A stretch of 64,000 bases of DNA from Ramlibacter henchirensis (GTDB taxonomy: Bacteria; Pseudomonadota; Gammaproteobacteria; Burkholderiales; Burkholderiaceae_C), in the NCBI RefSeq assembly GCF_004682015.1, contig NZ_SMLM01000001.1, forward strand, positions 620,001 through 684,000, in the 5' to 3' direction. Below, piece after piece: positions 41,205-51,100 of the stretch. The notes under the pieces were generated by a model. The model was not told the DNA's origin. It saw nothing but the letters and a program-made list of their open reading frames with translations, and ran no database searches. The position numbers and the translations under genes were made by a program. Numbering within the stretch: the stretch's first letter is position 1; every line of letters starts with the position of its first letter.

Positions 41205-41281
41205 ACCTTGAGGGCATGCAGGTTGTCACCTTTGCAGCGCTCGGCCCTCTAATGGACAGAGGGATCCAAGGAACGAATCGT
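41205..41281 (+). promoter_or_regulatory. Second copy of the conserved hairpin element of 938-1016
   Basis: Nearly identical to the element before the gene at 1048. TTGTCACC, CTCGGCC, the inverted repeat CCCTCT/AGAGGG (41245-41250 and 41258-41263, same 7-nt loop) and GGAACGAATCGT are all kept, with only a few changes over 45 bases. Here no intact gene follows: the ribosome site and start codon that should come next are deleted. Confidence 0.55.
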
Positions 41282-41420
41282 ATCTGCGCCGCACTGTCCC
41301 TGCCTGTATTCGCGCGGCAGCTGAAGTCCGAAGCATCCCGCAGACCAGAGCCGCGAGATACAGCGGTATCAGAAACGCTAGCCGGACGAGCGCCCCTTCG
41401 CGGCGCGCGTGTACGGGCGT
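41282..41420 (+). pseudogene. Decayed copy of the small secreted protein gene at 1048
   Basis: After the conserved element, sequence matching the signal-peptide part of the gene at 1048 resumes at ATCTGCGCCGCACTGTC (start codon and first residues missing). It then jumps over most of the mature protein and rejoins the 3' end at AAGTCCGAAGCATCCCGC, through GAGATACAGC and the downstream CTTCGCGGCGCG. Two internal deletions relative to 1048-1370 explain the difference. No functional reading frame remains. Confidence 0.7.
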
Positions 41421-42065
41421 CCGCCCGCCCTCATGACTCGCGATGTATAGCTCAGCCTGCTGACCTCCGGCCGCGCGAGGTGTCGGACGTTGCACGGTTG
41501 CCTGCTATAGGCCCGGTTTCGATCACAAGTGCCATGACCGGCGGATTGCTGAACAGTGGTTGATTCGGATCCAGCGGCTAGAGCGGGCTACATGTCGCGA
41601 ATGTCGGGGCGAACACTGGTCTAGTTCCCGCGCTGCTCTGTAACTGCGGCCCTGATCCGAAGCGGCTCATGGAGAGAGGAAAGGTCATGCAGATATCCGT
41701 CCCCTTTCGGGGAGCGCTGGTCTCTCCTTCCCGCCCAATCCCTCAAATTGATCGTCGTTCGGGAGCCGCATCGGGCTCGACCGGTGCAAGCAGTACGTCT
41801 GCGGCAAAGACTCTCGCCTCCGAATGAGGAGCCGAGACAGGTCGCGCCCGAGTGGGGGGTTTGGCCCAGTGGGTGGGCGAGGTCCCCCAGGAGAAAAGGA
41901 CCCGATCCGACCGGGGCGCCTGCGCATCGATCAGGTACTCATTCATTGCCCCGTCCGGCCCTGGATGAGGTCTCTTACTGCATGACGGGCACGCGACATG
42001 CAAGGGTGCGCGCCCGCTCGCCCGAGCGGCATTGCCGGGCAGATCAACAAACCCAGGAGACCGTC
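41421..42065. other. Intergenic region with no supported gene
   Basis: About 645 bases between the decayed gene copy and the sugar dehydrogenase. Mixed composition, with several short frames on both strands without ribosome sites. The last bases hold the AGGAG site of the next gene, whose promoter should be here. Confidence 0.4.
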
Positions 42066-43661
42066 ATGACACAGAGAAGCAAGCTTCCAGGAATTTCCGC
42101 GGCCCTCGACGGCTTCCACCCAACGCCACTGGATGTTTTGGGCAAGCGGCGCGGCTGGACGTCCTTGCTCAAACGTGCGGCGCTGGGCATCGGTGTCGCG
42201 ATGCTGGTGGCTTGCGGAGGTGGCAACGGTTCTTCCGCGCCGGGCGCGGAACAGAGCGTGCTGGCGAGCGGACGCGGTGGTGATGACCGCTCGACCCGGC
42301 GCGAACCGATCGACGATCCCATTCCGGGCGGCATCCGCAACGGCGCCATCCAGGTCGAGCTGCAGACGATCTCCGAGGGCAACGGCCTGACCGCTCCCAA
42401 CTGGGGGACCTTTGCGCCCGGCCAGCCCCAAACGCTGTACGTGGTCGACCAGGATGGACCCCTGTGGGCGGTGGACGTGCGCACGGGCGCGAAGGCGCTG
42501 TGCCTGAACACGCGCGACCTGCTAGTGCCGCTCATCCCGGGTGACGAGCGCGGCTTTCTGGGCGCGGCCTTCCATCCGCAGTTCCAGGCGAACGGCCTGC
42601 TCTACACCTACACGTCGGAACCCTGCGCCGGATGCAACCCGCTCGGCCAGCCCAACCACCGCAGCGTGATCCGCGAATGGCGCCTCAATGCCATCCCCGC
42701 CAATCTCACGCGCGGCCCGGTCTCGGAGGAGCCTGCCACGGCCGCCTGCGTGCCCCAGATGGTCCGCGAGGTCTATACCTTCATCCAGCCGCAGTTCAAC
42801 CACAACGGCGGCGCGATCTTCTTCGGCACACGACCTGACGACCGCAACCTGCTCTACGTCACCAGCGGCGACGGGGGCTGTGCCGACGACCAGGACAAGC
42901 AGCTCGGCCTGATCGGGGAGGGCCCTTGCATCGGCCACGGCCCCCAGGGCAACGCCCAGAACCCGGGCAACCCGCTGGGCAAGATCCTGCGCATCAACCC
43001 AGCCCGGACCTCGCCCTCGTTCGCGCCGGGCGACATCTACGCGCTGGGTTTCCGCAACCCGTTCCGCGGCTCCTCGGACCGCGCCGACCTGGGCGGTACC
43101 GGCGACATCTGGACGGCCGACGTCGGACAGAACCACGTCGAGGAGGTGGATGGTCCCGTGCTCCAGGGCGGCAACTATGGCTGGCGCGTCAAGGAAGGCC
43201 GGTACTTGTTCGATCCGGCGGGCTTCGAACTCTTCGGATTCGCGTCCGACGGTTTTCCGTTCGCGCTCTCACCCGGCCAACCTGCCGGCCTGATCGACCC
43301 GGTGGCGGAGTACGACCATGACGAGGGCGTGGCGGTGGTCGGCGGCTTCGTGTACCGCGGGTTGGCCATCCCGGCGCTGCGCGGCCGCTACGTGTTCGGC
43401 GACTACTCGCACCGGCCCAACTCGGGCAACGGCTCCGTGCTCTACCACGACCCGAACTTCAACCCGAATCCGAAAGACGCAACGCCGCGCGTGCTCAACC
43501 TGGTCAACGGCCGCATCAACGTGTTCGTCCACGGCTTCGGCGAAGACGCCGCCGGTGAGCTGTACGTGCTCTCGAGCAAGGCAGGCATCCCGTTCGAGGA
43601 GACCGGCATCATCATGAAGATCGTGCCCCGGTGCGCGCCGGACTCCGACTGCCGCGACTGA
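42066..43661 (+). CDS. PQQ-dependent sugar dehydrogenase, lipoprotein (glucose/sorbosone dehydrogenase family)
   Basis: 531 residues. AGGAGACCGTC before the ATG supports the start. The N-terminus is long, and the hydrophobic segment near residues 38-54 ends in the lipobox LVAC, so the mature protein is probably lipid-anchored. The beta-propeller shows YVVDQDGPLWAVDV, GFLGAAFHPQFQANGLLYTYTS, FNHNGGAIFFGT (the catalytic His of soluble glucose dehydrogenases in HNGG), LYVTSGDGG, NPLGKILRINP, YALGFRNPFR, WTADVGQN and YGWRVKEG. These match the Asd/YliI-type family that oxidises aldose sugars with PQQ in the periplasm. Its substrate is not defined. A long hairpin follows the stop. Confidence 0.9.
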   Translation: MTQRSKLPGISAALDGFHPTPLDVLGKRRGWTSLLKRAALGIGVAMLVACGGGNGSSAPGAEQSVLASGRGGDDRSTRREPIDDPIPGGIRNGAIQVELQTISEGNGLTAPNWGTFAPGQPQTLYVVDQDGPLWAVDVRTGAKALCLNTRDLLVPLIPGDERGFLGAAFHPQFQANGLLYTYTSEPCAGCNPLGQPNHRSVIREWRLNAIPANLTRGPVSEEPATAACVPQMVREVYTFIQPQFNHNGGAIFFGTRPDDRNLLYVTSGDGGCADDQDKQLGLIGEGPCIGHGPQGNAQNPGNPLGKILRINPARTSPSFAPGDIYALGFRNPFRGSSDRADLGGTGDIWTADVGQNHVEEVDGPVLQGGNYGWRVKEGRYLFDPAGFELFGFASDGFPFALSPGQPAGLIDPVAEYDHDEGVAVVGGFVYRGLAIPALRGRYVFGDYSHRPNSGNGSVLYHDPNFNPNPKDATPRVLNLVNGRINVFVHGFGEDAAGELYVLSSKAGIPFEETGIIMKIVPRCAPDSDCRD

Positions 43662-43724
43662 TCAACGTTCTCGCTGCCTGGCTGGCATGGTCCGGCTGTG
43701 AAGCGGGATCCGGGGTTCTAGCCA

Positions 43725-43754
43725 ATGCCGGCCGCGATGCCCTGCGGCCGGCAT
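43725..43754. terminator. Long perfect hairpin after the sugar dehydrogenase
   Basis: ATGCCGGCCGC (43725-43735) pairs perfectly with GCGGCCGGCAT (43744-43754) around an 8-base loop, 64 bases after the stop codon. No T-run follows, so it may act as a weak terminator or mRNA 3' stabiliser. Confidence 0.4.
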
Positions 43755-43769
43755 AAGCGGGCGGGCGCC

Positions 43770-43850
43770 CTGCTGGACACGGCCACGCTGCACGGCCTCC
43801 CTCTACGTCCGCGTTCGGAAGCGCGCGACGGAATCCCGACCGCGCGCAAA
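43770..43850 (+). pseudogene. Fragment of an FMN reductase gene
   Basis: Read rightward this gives ATLHGLPL, a short gap and SEARDGIPTA. It matches the FMN reductase at 25790 (ATLHGIPLYDGDAEARDGIPAA) in protein and in runs of DNA such as CCACGCTGCACGGC. The flanks do not match and no longer reading frame exists, so this is a relic of an old duplication or of a related gene. Confidence 0.5.
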
Positions 43851-44011
43851 GGCATGGCTGGCAGCCGAACAGGCAGTAGTCTCCGCTGAGCGCGAAGTGG
43901 CGACGCGCAGGCTCCAACGCAGGCGCAGCTTGAGCGGCTGATCCAGGCGGCGACGTCACTGCGCCGGGATGCCGCGCCTTGTTCAAGCAGGTGCAGGGTC
44001 GCCAAGCAAGT

Positions 44012-44275
44012 TCAGTCGGCGAACTCGCCGGCTTCTTGATCACCTTGCTCCAGCGCGCCGTTTCCGCCTCCACGCACTTGCGGTGGCCTGCACGGTCGAG
44101 CCGGGTTGTCGCTGCCGGTCGGCCCCAAGGCTTCCTGGCGCTTGACCAGTTCGGGATCCTTGAGCGCTGCGCGCAATGCGGCGTTCAGCTTCGCCAGAAC
44201 GGCAGGCGGAGTGCCACGGGGCGCATAAAGGCCGCGCCATACCTGCACGTTGAAGTTCGGCATCTTCTGCGTCGA
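44012..44275 (-). pseudogene. C-terminal remnant of a Bug-type receptor gene
   Basis: The leftward frame reads MPNFNVQVWRGLYAPRGTPPAVLAKLNAALRAALKDPELVKRQEALG, a perfect Bug-receptor pattern. After that the frame is broken: ETARWSKVIK appears in another frame, and EAGEFAD, the usual end, returns in the first. Upstream of about 44275 no homology remains. So the gene lost its N-terminal two thirds and gained at least two frameshifts. Confidence 0.75.
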
Positions 44276-44426
44276 ACATCTCGTAACGAACGTGGCGCGC
44301 CTGTCTAGTTGTCCACAAAGCGTGCGGTTCCGCGCCGCGGGTACGGCGTAGTTCACCACTCATCAGTTCGGTCGAGCCTTTCGCGCCTGTCTGCACTACG
44401 TTGGAGGACGAAAAGGGGAGTCAGAA

Positions 44427-45872
44427 ATGAGTGCTCAAGCTTGGATGGTCTGGCCCGGAAATGCCGGCGCCTCGATGCTGTTGCTGGCCGCGGTAGCGAT
44501 GGCCTTCATGTACGCGGCGCGCGCGCCGATGCATGCATTGATCCGTTCGATAGGCCACGCGGTGGGCGGACCACTGCGCATGGCCGCGCGGTGGCTGTCC
44601 ACCGCGGTGGCGGAGCTGCAGCAGCGCAACAAGGCGGTGCTGCTGGCAAAGGGCCGCCAGGACGCCGGCGCTCGCGTCAAGCGCGAGTTCGAGCGCCTGG
44701 GCGCGTTGGTCACGCGCGAGCTGCAGGGGTATCCCGCGATGCAACGCAAGCTGCTGGAGGACATCACCCGGCTCGAGGACGACTACAAGAAGTGCGGCGA
44801 GGTGCCGCCGACACCGCCGGAGTGGGCCGAAGCAGTGGCCGCCATGGCCAAGGTCCAGTCGATCGGCAGCGAAGTGATCACCGGGGTGCTCGAAGAGCTC
44901 AATCGTTCCGTCAGCGCCGCCCACGAGAAGGCGATGGGCGAGTACCGCAAAGCCTACGAGTCCCGCCACAAGATCCTTGGCGGCTTCCTGCCCCTTTGGC
45001 GGTCCGTGGACAAGAACCTGCAGCAAGTGGAGAAGAACGTCGCTGACGTGAAGAACAGCGTCAGGGGCGTCGACGACCACATGGCGAAGTACGAGCAGAT
45101 CGTCGCCGGCACCGACAAGGCGCAGCACACGCTCACGGTCTCGGCCTTCACGGAATTCGCCATCGCGCTGCTGGTGATGCTGGTGGCGGCCGGCGGTGCC
45201 TTCATCAACTGCAAGCTGATCGCGCTGCCGATGTCGGAGATGGTGGGCGCCAGCGACTACATCACCGGCTCGCTGCGCACTTCCGACGTGGCGGCGCTGG
45301 TGATCGTCTGCGTCGAAGCCTCGATGGGCCTGTTCCTGCTGGAAGCGATGCACATCACCCACCTGTTCCCGAGTATCGCCAGCCTCAATGAGCGCACGCG
45401 CAAGCGCATGATGTGGATCGCGCTGACGCTGCTGGTGATCCTGGCGGGCGTGGAGGCGGCGCTGGCCCTGATGCGCGACCTGCTGATCGCCGACAAGCAG
45501 GCGCTGATCCAGTCGCTCGCCGCGATGCAGGCGCACGGCGCGAGCGACGGCTGGGTCGGCAGCATTCCCACGGCCGGCCAGATGCTGCTTGGCTTCATCC
45601 TGCCGTTCGCGCTGGCCTTCATCGCCATCCCGCTGGAGTCGCTGATCCACTCGGGGCGAACGGTCGGCGGCGTGCTGCTGATGGCGCTCGTCCGCACGGC
45701 GGCCCTGGCGCTGCGGGCGGCCGCGAACCTGGTGCGCAACGCGAGCCGGCTGCTGGTGCACCTGTACGACGTGCTGATTGCCGTGCCGCTGCTCATCGAG
45801 CGCGTGGTGAAGCGCCCTCGGGCGGTCACGGAAGGCGGCAAGACGCCCCGGTTCGAACACACGCACGCCTAG
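44427..45872 (+). CDS. Coiled-coil multi-pass membrane protein of unknown function
   Basis: 481 residues. Predicted helices lie at ~16-31, 244-266, 286-308, 328-349 and 384-405. Between the first two is a ~200-residue soluble, mostly helical region rich in charged residues (LLEDITRLEDDYKKC, VDKNLQQVEKNVADVKNSVRGVDDHMAKYE), likely a coiled coil. An amphipathic stretch at ~410-460 contacts the membrane again, and a basic tail ends the protein. I recognise no family. The VWA lipoprotein gene starts 10 bases after the stop, so both are one unit. The architecture suggests a membrane scaffold or signalling protein, not an enzyme. Confidence 0.75.
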   Translation: MSAQAWMVWPGNAGASMLLLAAVAMAFMYAARAPMHALIRSIGHAVGGPLRMAARWLSTAVAELQQRNKAVLLAKGRQDAGARVKREFERLGALVTRELQGYPAMQRKLLEDITRLEDDYKKCGEVPPTPPEWAEAVAAMAKVQSIGSEVITGVLEELNRSVSAAHEKAMGEYRKAYESRHKILGGFLPLWRSVDKNLQQVEKNVADVKNSVRGVDDHMAKYEQIVAGTDKAQHTLTVSAFTEFAIALLVMLVAAGGAFINCKLIALPMSEMVGASDYITGSLRTSDVAALVIVCVEASMGLFLLEAMHITHLFPSIASLNERTRKRMMWIALTLLVILAGVEAALALMRDLLIADKQALIQSLAAMQAHGASDGWVGSIPTAGQMLLGFILPFALAFIAIPLESLIHSGRTVGGVLLMALVRTAALALRAAANLVRNASRLLVHLYDVLIAVPLLIERVVKRPRAVTEGGKTPRFEHTHA

Positions 45873-45882
45873 GAGAACAGCC

Positions 45883-46542
45883 ATGAACAAGCGACAGTTC
45901 CTCGTCGCCCTGCCGGCGCTGGGGTTGGTTGGCACCGGCTGCGTCGACCCGCGCGAGCAGGCGCATGCGGTCTACATGCTGGTCGACACCTCCGGCACTT
46001 ACGCGCAGGAGGCCGGGAAGGCGCAGCTCATCATCAATTACCTCCTGGGCACGCTGCAGCCCGGCGACTCGCTGGCCGTGGGGCGCGTCACGAGCCGCAG
46101 CTTCAGCGAGAAGGACATCGTGGCCAAGGCGACGTTCGACACCCGGCCGTCGCACGCCAACAACCAGAAGCGCGCGTTCAAGGACAGCATCGCGACGGCA
46201 TTCCGGGGCATCACCGGCAGCAGCTACACCGACATCACCGGCGGGCTGTTGCAGGGTGCCGAGTACCTGAACGAGACCGGCGCGGGCACCAGGACCATGA
46301 TCGTCTTCTCCGACATGCAGGAGGAACTCGGAAAGGGCACCAAGCGCGACTTCCCGATCATCCTGAAGAACATACGCGTCGTGGCCGTCAACGTGGTCAA
46401 GCTCGACACGGACAACGCCGATCCGCGCCGCTACCTCGGCCGGCTGGATGCCTGGGAGAAGCGCGTGCGGGAAGCGGGTGCGTCCGAATGGCGCGTGATC
46501 AATGACCTGCAGCGCCTGGATCGCATTCTGGTGAGGGCCTAG
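45883..46542 (+). CDS. Von Willebrand factor A domain lipoprotein
   Basis: 219 residues. A signal sequence ends in the lipobox VGTGC (Cys20). The VWA fold follows, with a complete metal-ion-dependent adhesion site: DTSGT (Asp35, Ser37, Thr39), Thr119 in TDITGG and Asp144 in VFSDMQEE. Such domains bind partner proteins through Mg2+. AGGAGAACAGCC lies before the ATG. It is joined to the coiled-coil membrane protein gene 10 bases upstream and to nothing else, so the pair likely forms a complex at the cell envelope whose role is unknown. Confidence 0.85.
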   Translation: MNKRQFLVALPALGLVGTGCVDPREQAHAVYMLVDTSGTYAQEAGKAQLIINYLLGTLQPGDSLAVGRVTSRSFSEKDIVAKATFDTRPSHANNQKRAFKDSIATAFRGITGSSYTDITGGLLQGAEYLNETGAGTRTMIVFSDMQEELGKGTKRDFPIILKNIRVVAVNVVKLDTDNADPRRYLGRLDAWEKRVREAGASEWRVINDLQRLDRILVRA

Positions 46543-46734
46543 CGGCATATCCTGATTTCCTACACGCGGCCGGCAGCCTCGTGGATGTCCGAGTCGTGCT
46601 GCGGAAAGCATTGCTCTCGGACCTCGGTGCCACCGGCCCCGTAGCTCCGTGAATCATGGGGTGCCGGCGCCGGCAGGCGGCGATCAGCGCATGTTCGTGC
46701 CTGGGCATGCGCGAATCGGCCAGGCCGCGCACGC

Positions 46735-48174
46735 TCAACGAGCCGTCGCGAACCGGCGCTCCGCGCCCTCCTGCCCTGCGGGAGCAGTGGCCTCCCAGCC
46801 GCCGCCGATGGCGCGGATCAGCCCGACGGTCGCCTGGTACTGCGCCGATCGCACCTGCAGCGCCTGTCGGCGGTTGCGCAGTTCGCTGCGGCGGGCATCG
46901 AGCAGTTCCAGCTGGCTCACCAGGCCATTGCGGTAGCGCGTTTCCGAGATCGCGCTCGCGCGGAGGGCGGAGCCGACGGCGCGGCCCTGGGCTTTGGCCT
47001 GCTCGTCCAGCAGCCGCAGCGCGGCGAGCTGGTCCTCGACTTCGCGGAAGGCTTCGAGCAGCTGGCCGCGGTACTGGGCCAGCTGCGCATCGAGCTGCGC
47101 CTGCGCGGACTGCACGGCGGCCTCGCGCCGCCCCCCGTCGAAGAGCGGCAGCGACAACAGCGCGCCGATGGACCACGCACGGGCCGACCACTTGAACAGG
47201 TCGCCCAGCTCGGGCGAGGCGAAGCCGCCATCCGCCGTGAGGGCCACGTCGGGGAACCAGGCCGCCTGCGCGACGCCCACGCGGGCCTGCGCGGCCAGCA
47301 GCGCCGACTGCGCGGCCGCGACGTCCGGCCTGCGCGCGAGCACCGTGCCCGGCACGCCGGCCGGGATCACGGGAAGCGCGCTCGTCCACGGGGCCGGCTC
47401 GAGCGAAAACGCGGACGCGCTCTCGCCCACCAGCACGGCCAGCGCGTGCTCCAGCTGCGCGCGCTGGCGATCGAGCGCCAGCGCGTCGGCCTCGGTGCCC
47501 GCGAGTTCGGCCTGCACCCGCACGACGTCGAGCTCGGCCACGTCGCCGGCCTGGTGGCGGCGCTGCGTCAGGCGCAGCGTGCCGTCGTAGGCGGCGACGG
47601 TCTCGCGCACCAGGGCGCGCTCGGCGTCCAGCGCCCGCAGCGACAGGTACAGCTGCGCCGCCTCGGCCTGCACCAGCAGGCGCGTGCTCTGGAGCAGCGC
47701 TTCGCGCGATTGCGCATCGAGCACCGAGGCCTGCTGCGCGCGCGAGAGGCGGCCGAACAGGTCCAGCTCCCACGACAGGCTGGCGCCCGCCTGCAGCAGC
47801 GTGCCGGGCGTCGCGCCTTGCGGCGTGTTGGCGCCGGCCTGGCGCACGGCGCTGGCGCCCACGCCGACTTGCGGCAGGCGATCGGCCCGCGCGCTGCGCA
47901 CGAGGGCGCGCGCTTGCGCGAGCCGCGCGGCGGCTTCCTGCAACGCCGTGCTGCGCTCGCCCGCCTGTTCGACGAGGCGGTCCAGCTGCGGGTCGCGGAA
48001 GGCCTTCCACCACTCGCCGCGGTCCTGCGCCTCGGCGGGGCCGGCGACGGTCCACCGTGCGCCTTCCTTGAATTGCGCGGGGACCGGCGCGGCTTGCGGC
48101 AGCGGCGGCAGCGCGGTGGCGCAGCCGGCCAGGAGCAGCGCGGCCATGAGCGGGGCGAATGCGAGTTGCTTCAT
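46735..48174 (-). CDS. opcM: RND efflux outer-membrane lipoprotein (NodT/OprM/OpcM type)
   Basis: 479 residues from the ATG with GGAG six bases upstream; an ATG at 48192 overlapping the previous stop is also in frame. The lipobox is LLLAGC. The rest is the TolC-like trimer pattern: WWKAFRDPQLDRLVEQA, LSWELDLFGRLSRAQQASVLDAQSREA, LARRPDVAAAQSALLAAQARVGVAQAAWFPDVALTA and RYRNGLVSQLELLDARR. It forms the exit duct of the tripartite pump and ends the operon llpE-ceoA-ceoB-opcM, as in Burkholderia. Confidence 0.93.
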   Translation of the reverse strand: MKQLAFAPLMAALLLAGCATALPPLPQAAPVPAQFKEGARWTVAGPAEAQDRGEWWKAFRDPQLDRLVEQAGERSTALQEAAARLAQARALVRSARADRLPQVGVGASAVRQAGANTPQGATPGTLLQAGASLSWELDLFGRLSRAQQASVLDAQSREALLQSTRLLVQAEAAQLYLSLRALDAERALVRETVAAYDGTLRLTQRRHQAGDVAELDVVRVQAELAGTEADALALDRQRAQLEHALAVLVGESASAFSLEPAPWTSALPVIPAGVPGTVLARRPDVAAAQSALLAAQARVGVAQAAWFPDVALTADGGFASPELGDLFKWSARAWSIGALLSLPLFDGGRREAAVQSAQAQLDAQLAQYRGQLLEAFREVEDQLAALRLLDEQAKAQGRAVGSALRASAISETRYRNGLVSQLELLDARRSELRNRRQALQVRSAQYQATVGLIRAIGGGWEATAPAGQEGAERRFATAR

Positions 48175-48188
48175 GGATGACTCCGTGT

Positions 48189-51100
48189 TCATTCCTGGTG
48201 GGGTGCCGCGGGCACGACGCGCGCGGCACCACCGGCGCCGGCGGGCTGCGGCAGGTCGACGTGGGTGGAGGGCTGGTGCTGCCGCAGCGGGCGGTTGCCG
48301 GCCAGCCGGCGCAGCGCCACGTAGAAGACCGGGGTGAGGAACAGGCCGAAAGCCGTCACACCGATCATTCCCGCGAACACGGCCACGCCCATGGCCTGCC
48401 GCATCTCCGAGCCGGCGCCGGTGGACAGCACCAGGGGCAGCACACCCATCACGAAGGCCAACGAGGTCATCAGGATCGGCCGCAGCCGCAGCCGCGCCGC
48501 CTCGAGCGCCGCCTGTACCGGCGTGCGTCCCGCGAACTCCAGCTCGCGCGCGAACTCCACGATCAGGATGGCGTTTTTGGCCGACAGCCCCACCAGCACC
48601 ATCAGCCCGATCTGCGTGAACATGTTGTTGTCCCCACCGGAGAGCCACACGCCGGTCATCGCGGCCAGCAGGCCCATGGGCACGATCAGGATGATGGAAA
48701 GCGGAAGCGTGAGGCTCTCGTACTGCGCGGCCAGCACGAGGAATACCAGCAGGATGGCCAGCGGGAACACCCAAACCGCGGAATTGCCGGCCAGGATCTC
48801 CTGGTAGGTCAGGTCGGTCCATTCGAACGCGATGCCCGGCGGCAGCGTCTCGGCGGCGATGCGCTCGACGGCCGACTGCGCCTGGTGCGAGGAGAAGCCC
48901 GGCGCCGGCCCGCCGTTGATGTCGGCGGAGAGGTAGCCGTTGTAGCGCATCGCGCGTTCGGGCCCGTAGCTCTCGCGCACCTTCATCAGCGCCGACAGCG
49001 GCACCATCTCGCCCGAGGACGCGCGCACCTTCAGCGCGCCGATGTCGTCTGCGCGCGCGCGATAGGCGGCGTCCGCCTGCACCCGCACCGAGTACGTCCG
49101 GCCGAACTTGTTGAAGTCGTTGACGTACAGGCTGCCCAGGTAGATCTGCATCGTGTCGAAGATGTCCTGCACGGGCACGCCCAGCTGGCGGGCCTTGGTG
49201 CGGTCGATGTCGGCCCACAGCTGCGGCACGTTGACCTGCCAGCTGGTGAACAGCCCGGCGAGCTCCGGCGCCTTCGATGCCCTGGCCATGAAGGCCTTCA
49301 CCGCCGCGTCCATTGCGTCGTAGCCGAGCGAGGCGCGGTCCTCCAGCTGCAGCTTGAAGCCGCCCGTGGTGCCGATGCCCTGCACCGGCGGGGGCGGGAA
49401 CATCACGATGAACGCGTCCTGGATGCCGGAGAACGCCTGGTTGAGCTGCATCGCCACCGCGGCGCCGCTCTGGTCGGCGTTGCGGCGCTCCTCGAACGGC
49501 TTGAGCATCGCGAACACGATCCCCGAGTTGGAGCTGTTGGTGAAGCCGTTGATCGACAGGCCGGGGAAGGCGAGGGTGTTCTCGACATTCGGGTTCTTCT
49601 GGGCGATCTCGCCCATGCGGCGGATCACCGACTCCGTGCGGTCGAGGGTGGCGCCGTCGGGCAGCTGCGCGAAGCCGATCAGGTACTGCTTGTCCTGCGC
49701 CGGCACGAAGCCGCCGGGCACCGCCTTGAACAGGCCGAACGTCGCCGCGGCCAGCACCAGGTACAGGCCCAGCATCAGCGCCTTGCGGCCGATCACGCCG
49801 CGCAGGCCGTCCCCGTAGGCGTGCGCGCCGCGGCCGAACGCGCGGTTGAAGCCGCGGAACAGCCAGCCGAACCAGCGGTCCGTGAAGCGGGTGAGGGCGT
49901 CCTTGGGCTGGTCGTGGCCGCGCAGCAGGAGCGCCGCCAGGGCGGGCGACAGCGTCAGCGAATTGATCGCCGAGATGACCGTGGAGATCGCGATGGTGAC
50001 GGCGAACTGCCGGTAGAACTGGCCCGTCAGGCCGCTGATGAACGCCAGCGGCAGGAACACCGCCACCAGCACCAGCGCGATCGCGATGATCGGCCCCGAT
50101 ACCTCCCGCATCGCCTGGTAGGTGGCCTGCAGCGGCGACAGTCCCGCTTCGATGTTGCGCTCGACGTTCTCCACCACCACGATGGCGTCGTCGACCACGA
50201 TGCCGATCGCCAGCACCAGGCCGAACAGGCTGAGCGCGTTGATCGAGAAGCCCAGCAGGTGCAGCACCGCGAAGGTGCCCACCACCGACACCGGCACCGC
50301 CAGCAGCGGGATGACGGACGCGCGCCAGGTCTGCAGGAACAGGATCACGACCAGCACCACCAGCCCGATCGCCTCCAGCAGCGTCTGCACCACCGAGCTG
50401 ATCGAGGCGCGCACGAACTGCGTCGGGTCGTAGGCGATGCGGTACTCCACGCCCTCGGGCATGGCGCGGGCGATCTCCTGCATGGTGGCGCGCACCTGGG
50501 CCGAGATCTCCAGGGCGTTGGAGCCGGGCGCCTGGAACACGCCGATGCCCACCGCGGGCTGGTTGTCCAGCAGCGAGCGAAGGGAATAGTCGGCCGCGCC
50601 CAGCTCGAGCCGCGAGACGTCGCGCAGCCGGGTCACCGCGCCCTCGGGGCCGGTCTTGACGATGATGTCGCCGAACTCCTCCTCGTTCGTGAGGCGGCCC
50701 TGGGCGTTGATCGACAGCTGCGTGTCCACCCCCGGCAGCCCCGGCGAGGCGCCCACCACGCCCGCGGCGGCCTGAACGTTCTCGCCGCGGACCGCCCGCA
50801 CCACGTCGCCGGCCGACAGGCCGCGCTGCGCGACCTTCTGCGGATCGAGCCAGATGCGCATCGCGTATTCGCCGCCGCCCCAGATGCCCACCTGGCCCAC
50901 GCCCTGGATGCGGGCCAGCCGGTCCTTGACGTTGAGCACTGCGTAGTTACGCAGGTAGTCCATGCCGTAGCGGCCGTTGGGCGAGACGAGGTGCACCACC
51001 ATCGTGATGTCCGGCGAGCTCTTGACCGTGGACAGGCCCAGGCGGCGCACTTCCTCCGGCAGCCGCGGCTCGGCCTGGGAGACGCGGTTCTGCACCAGTT

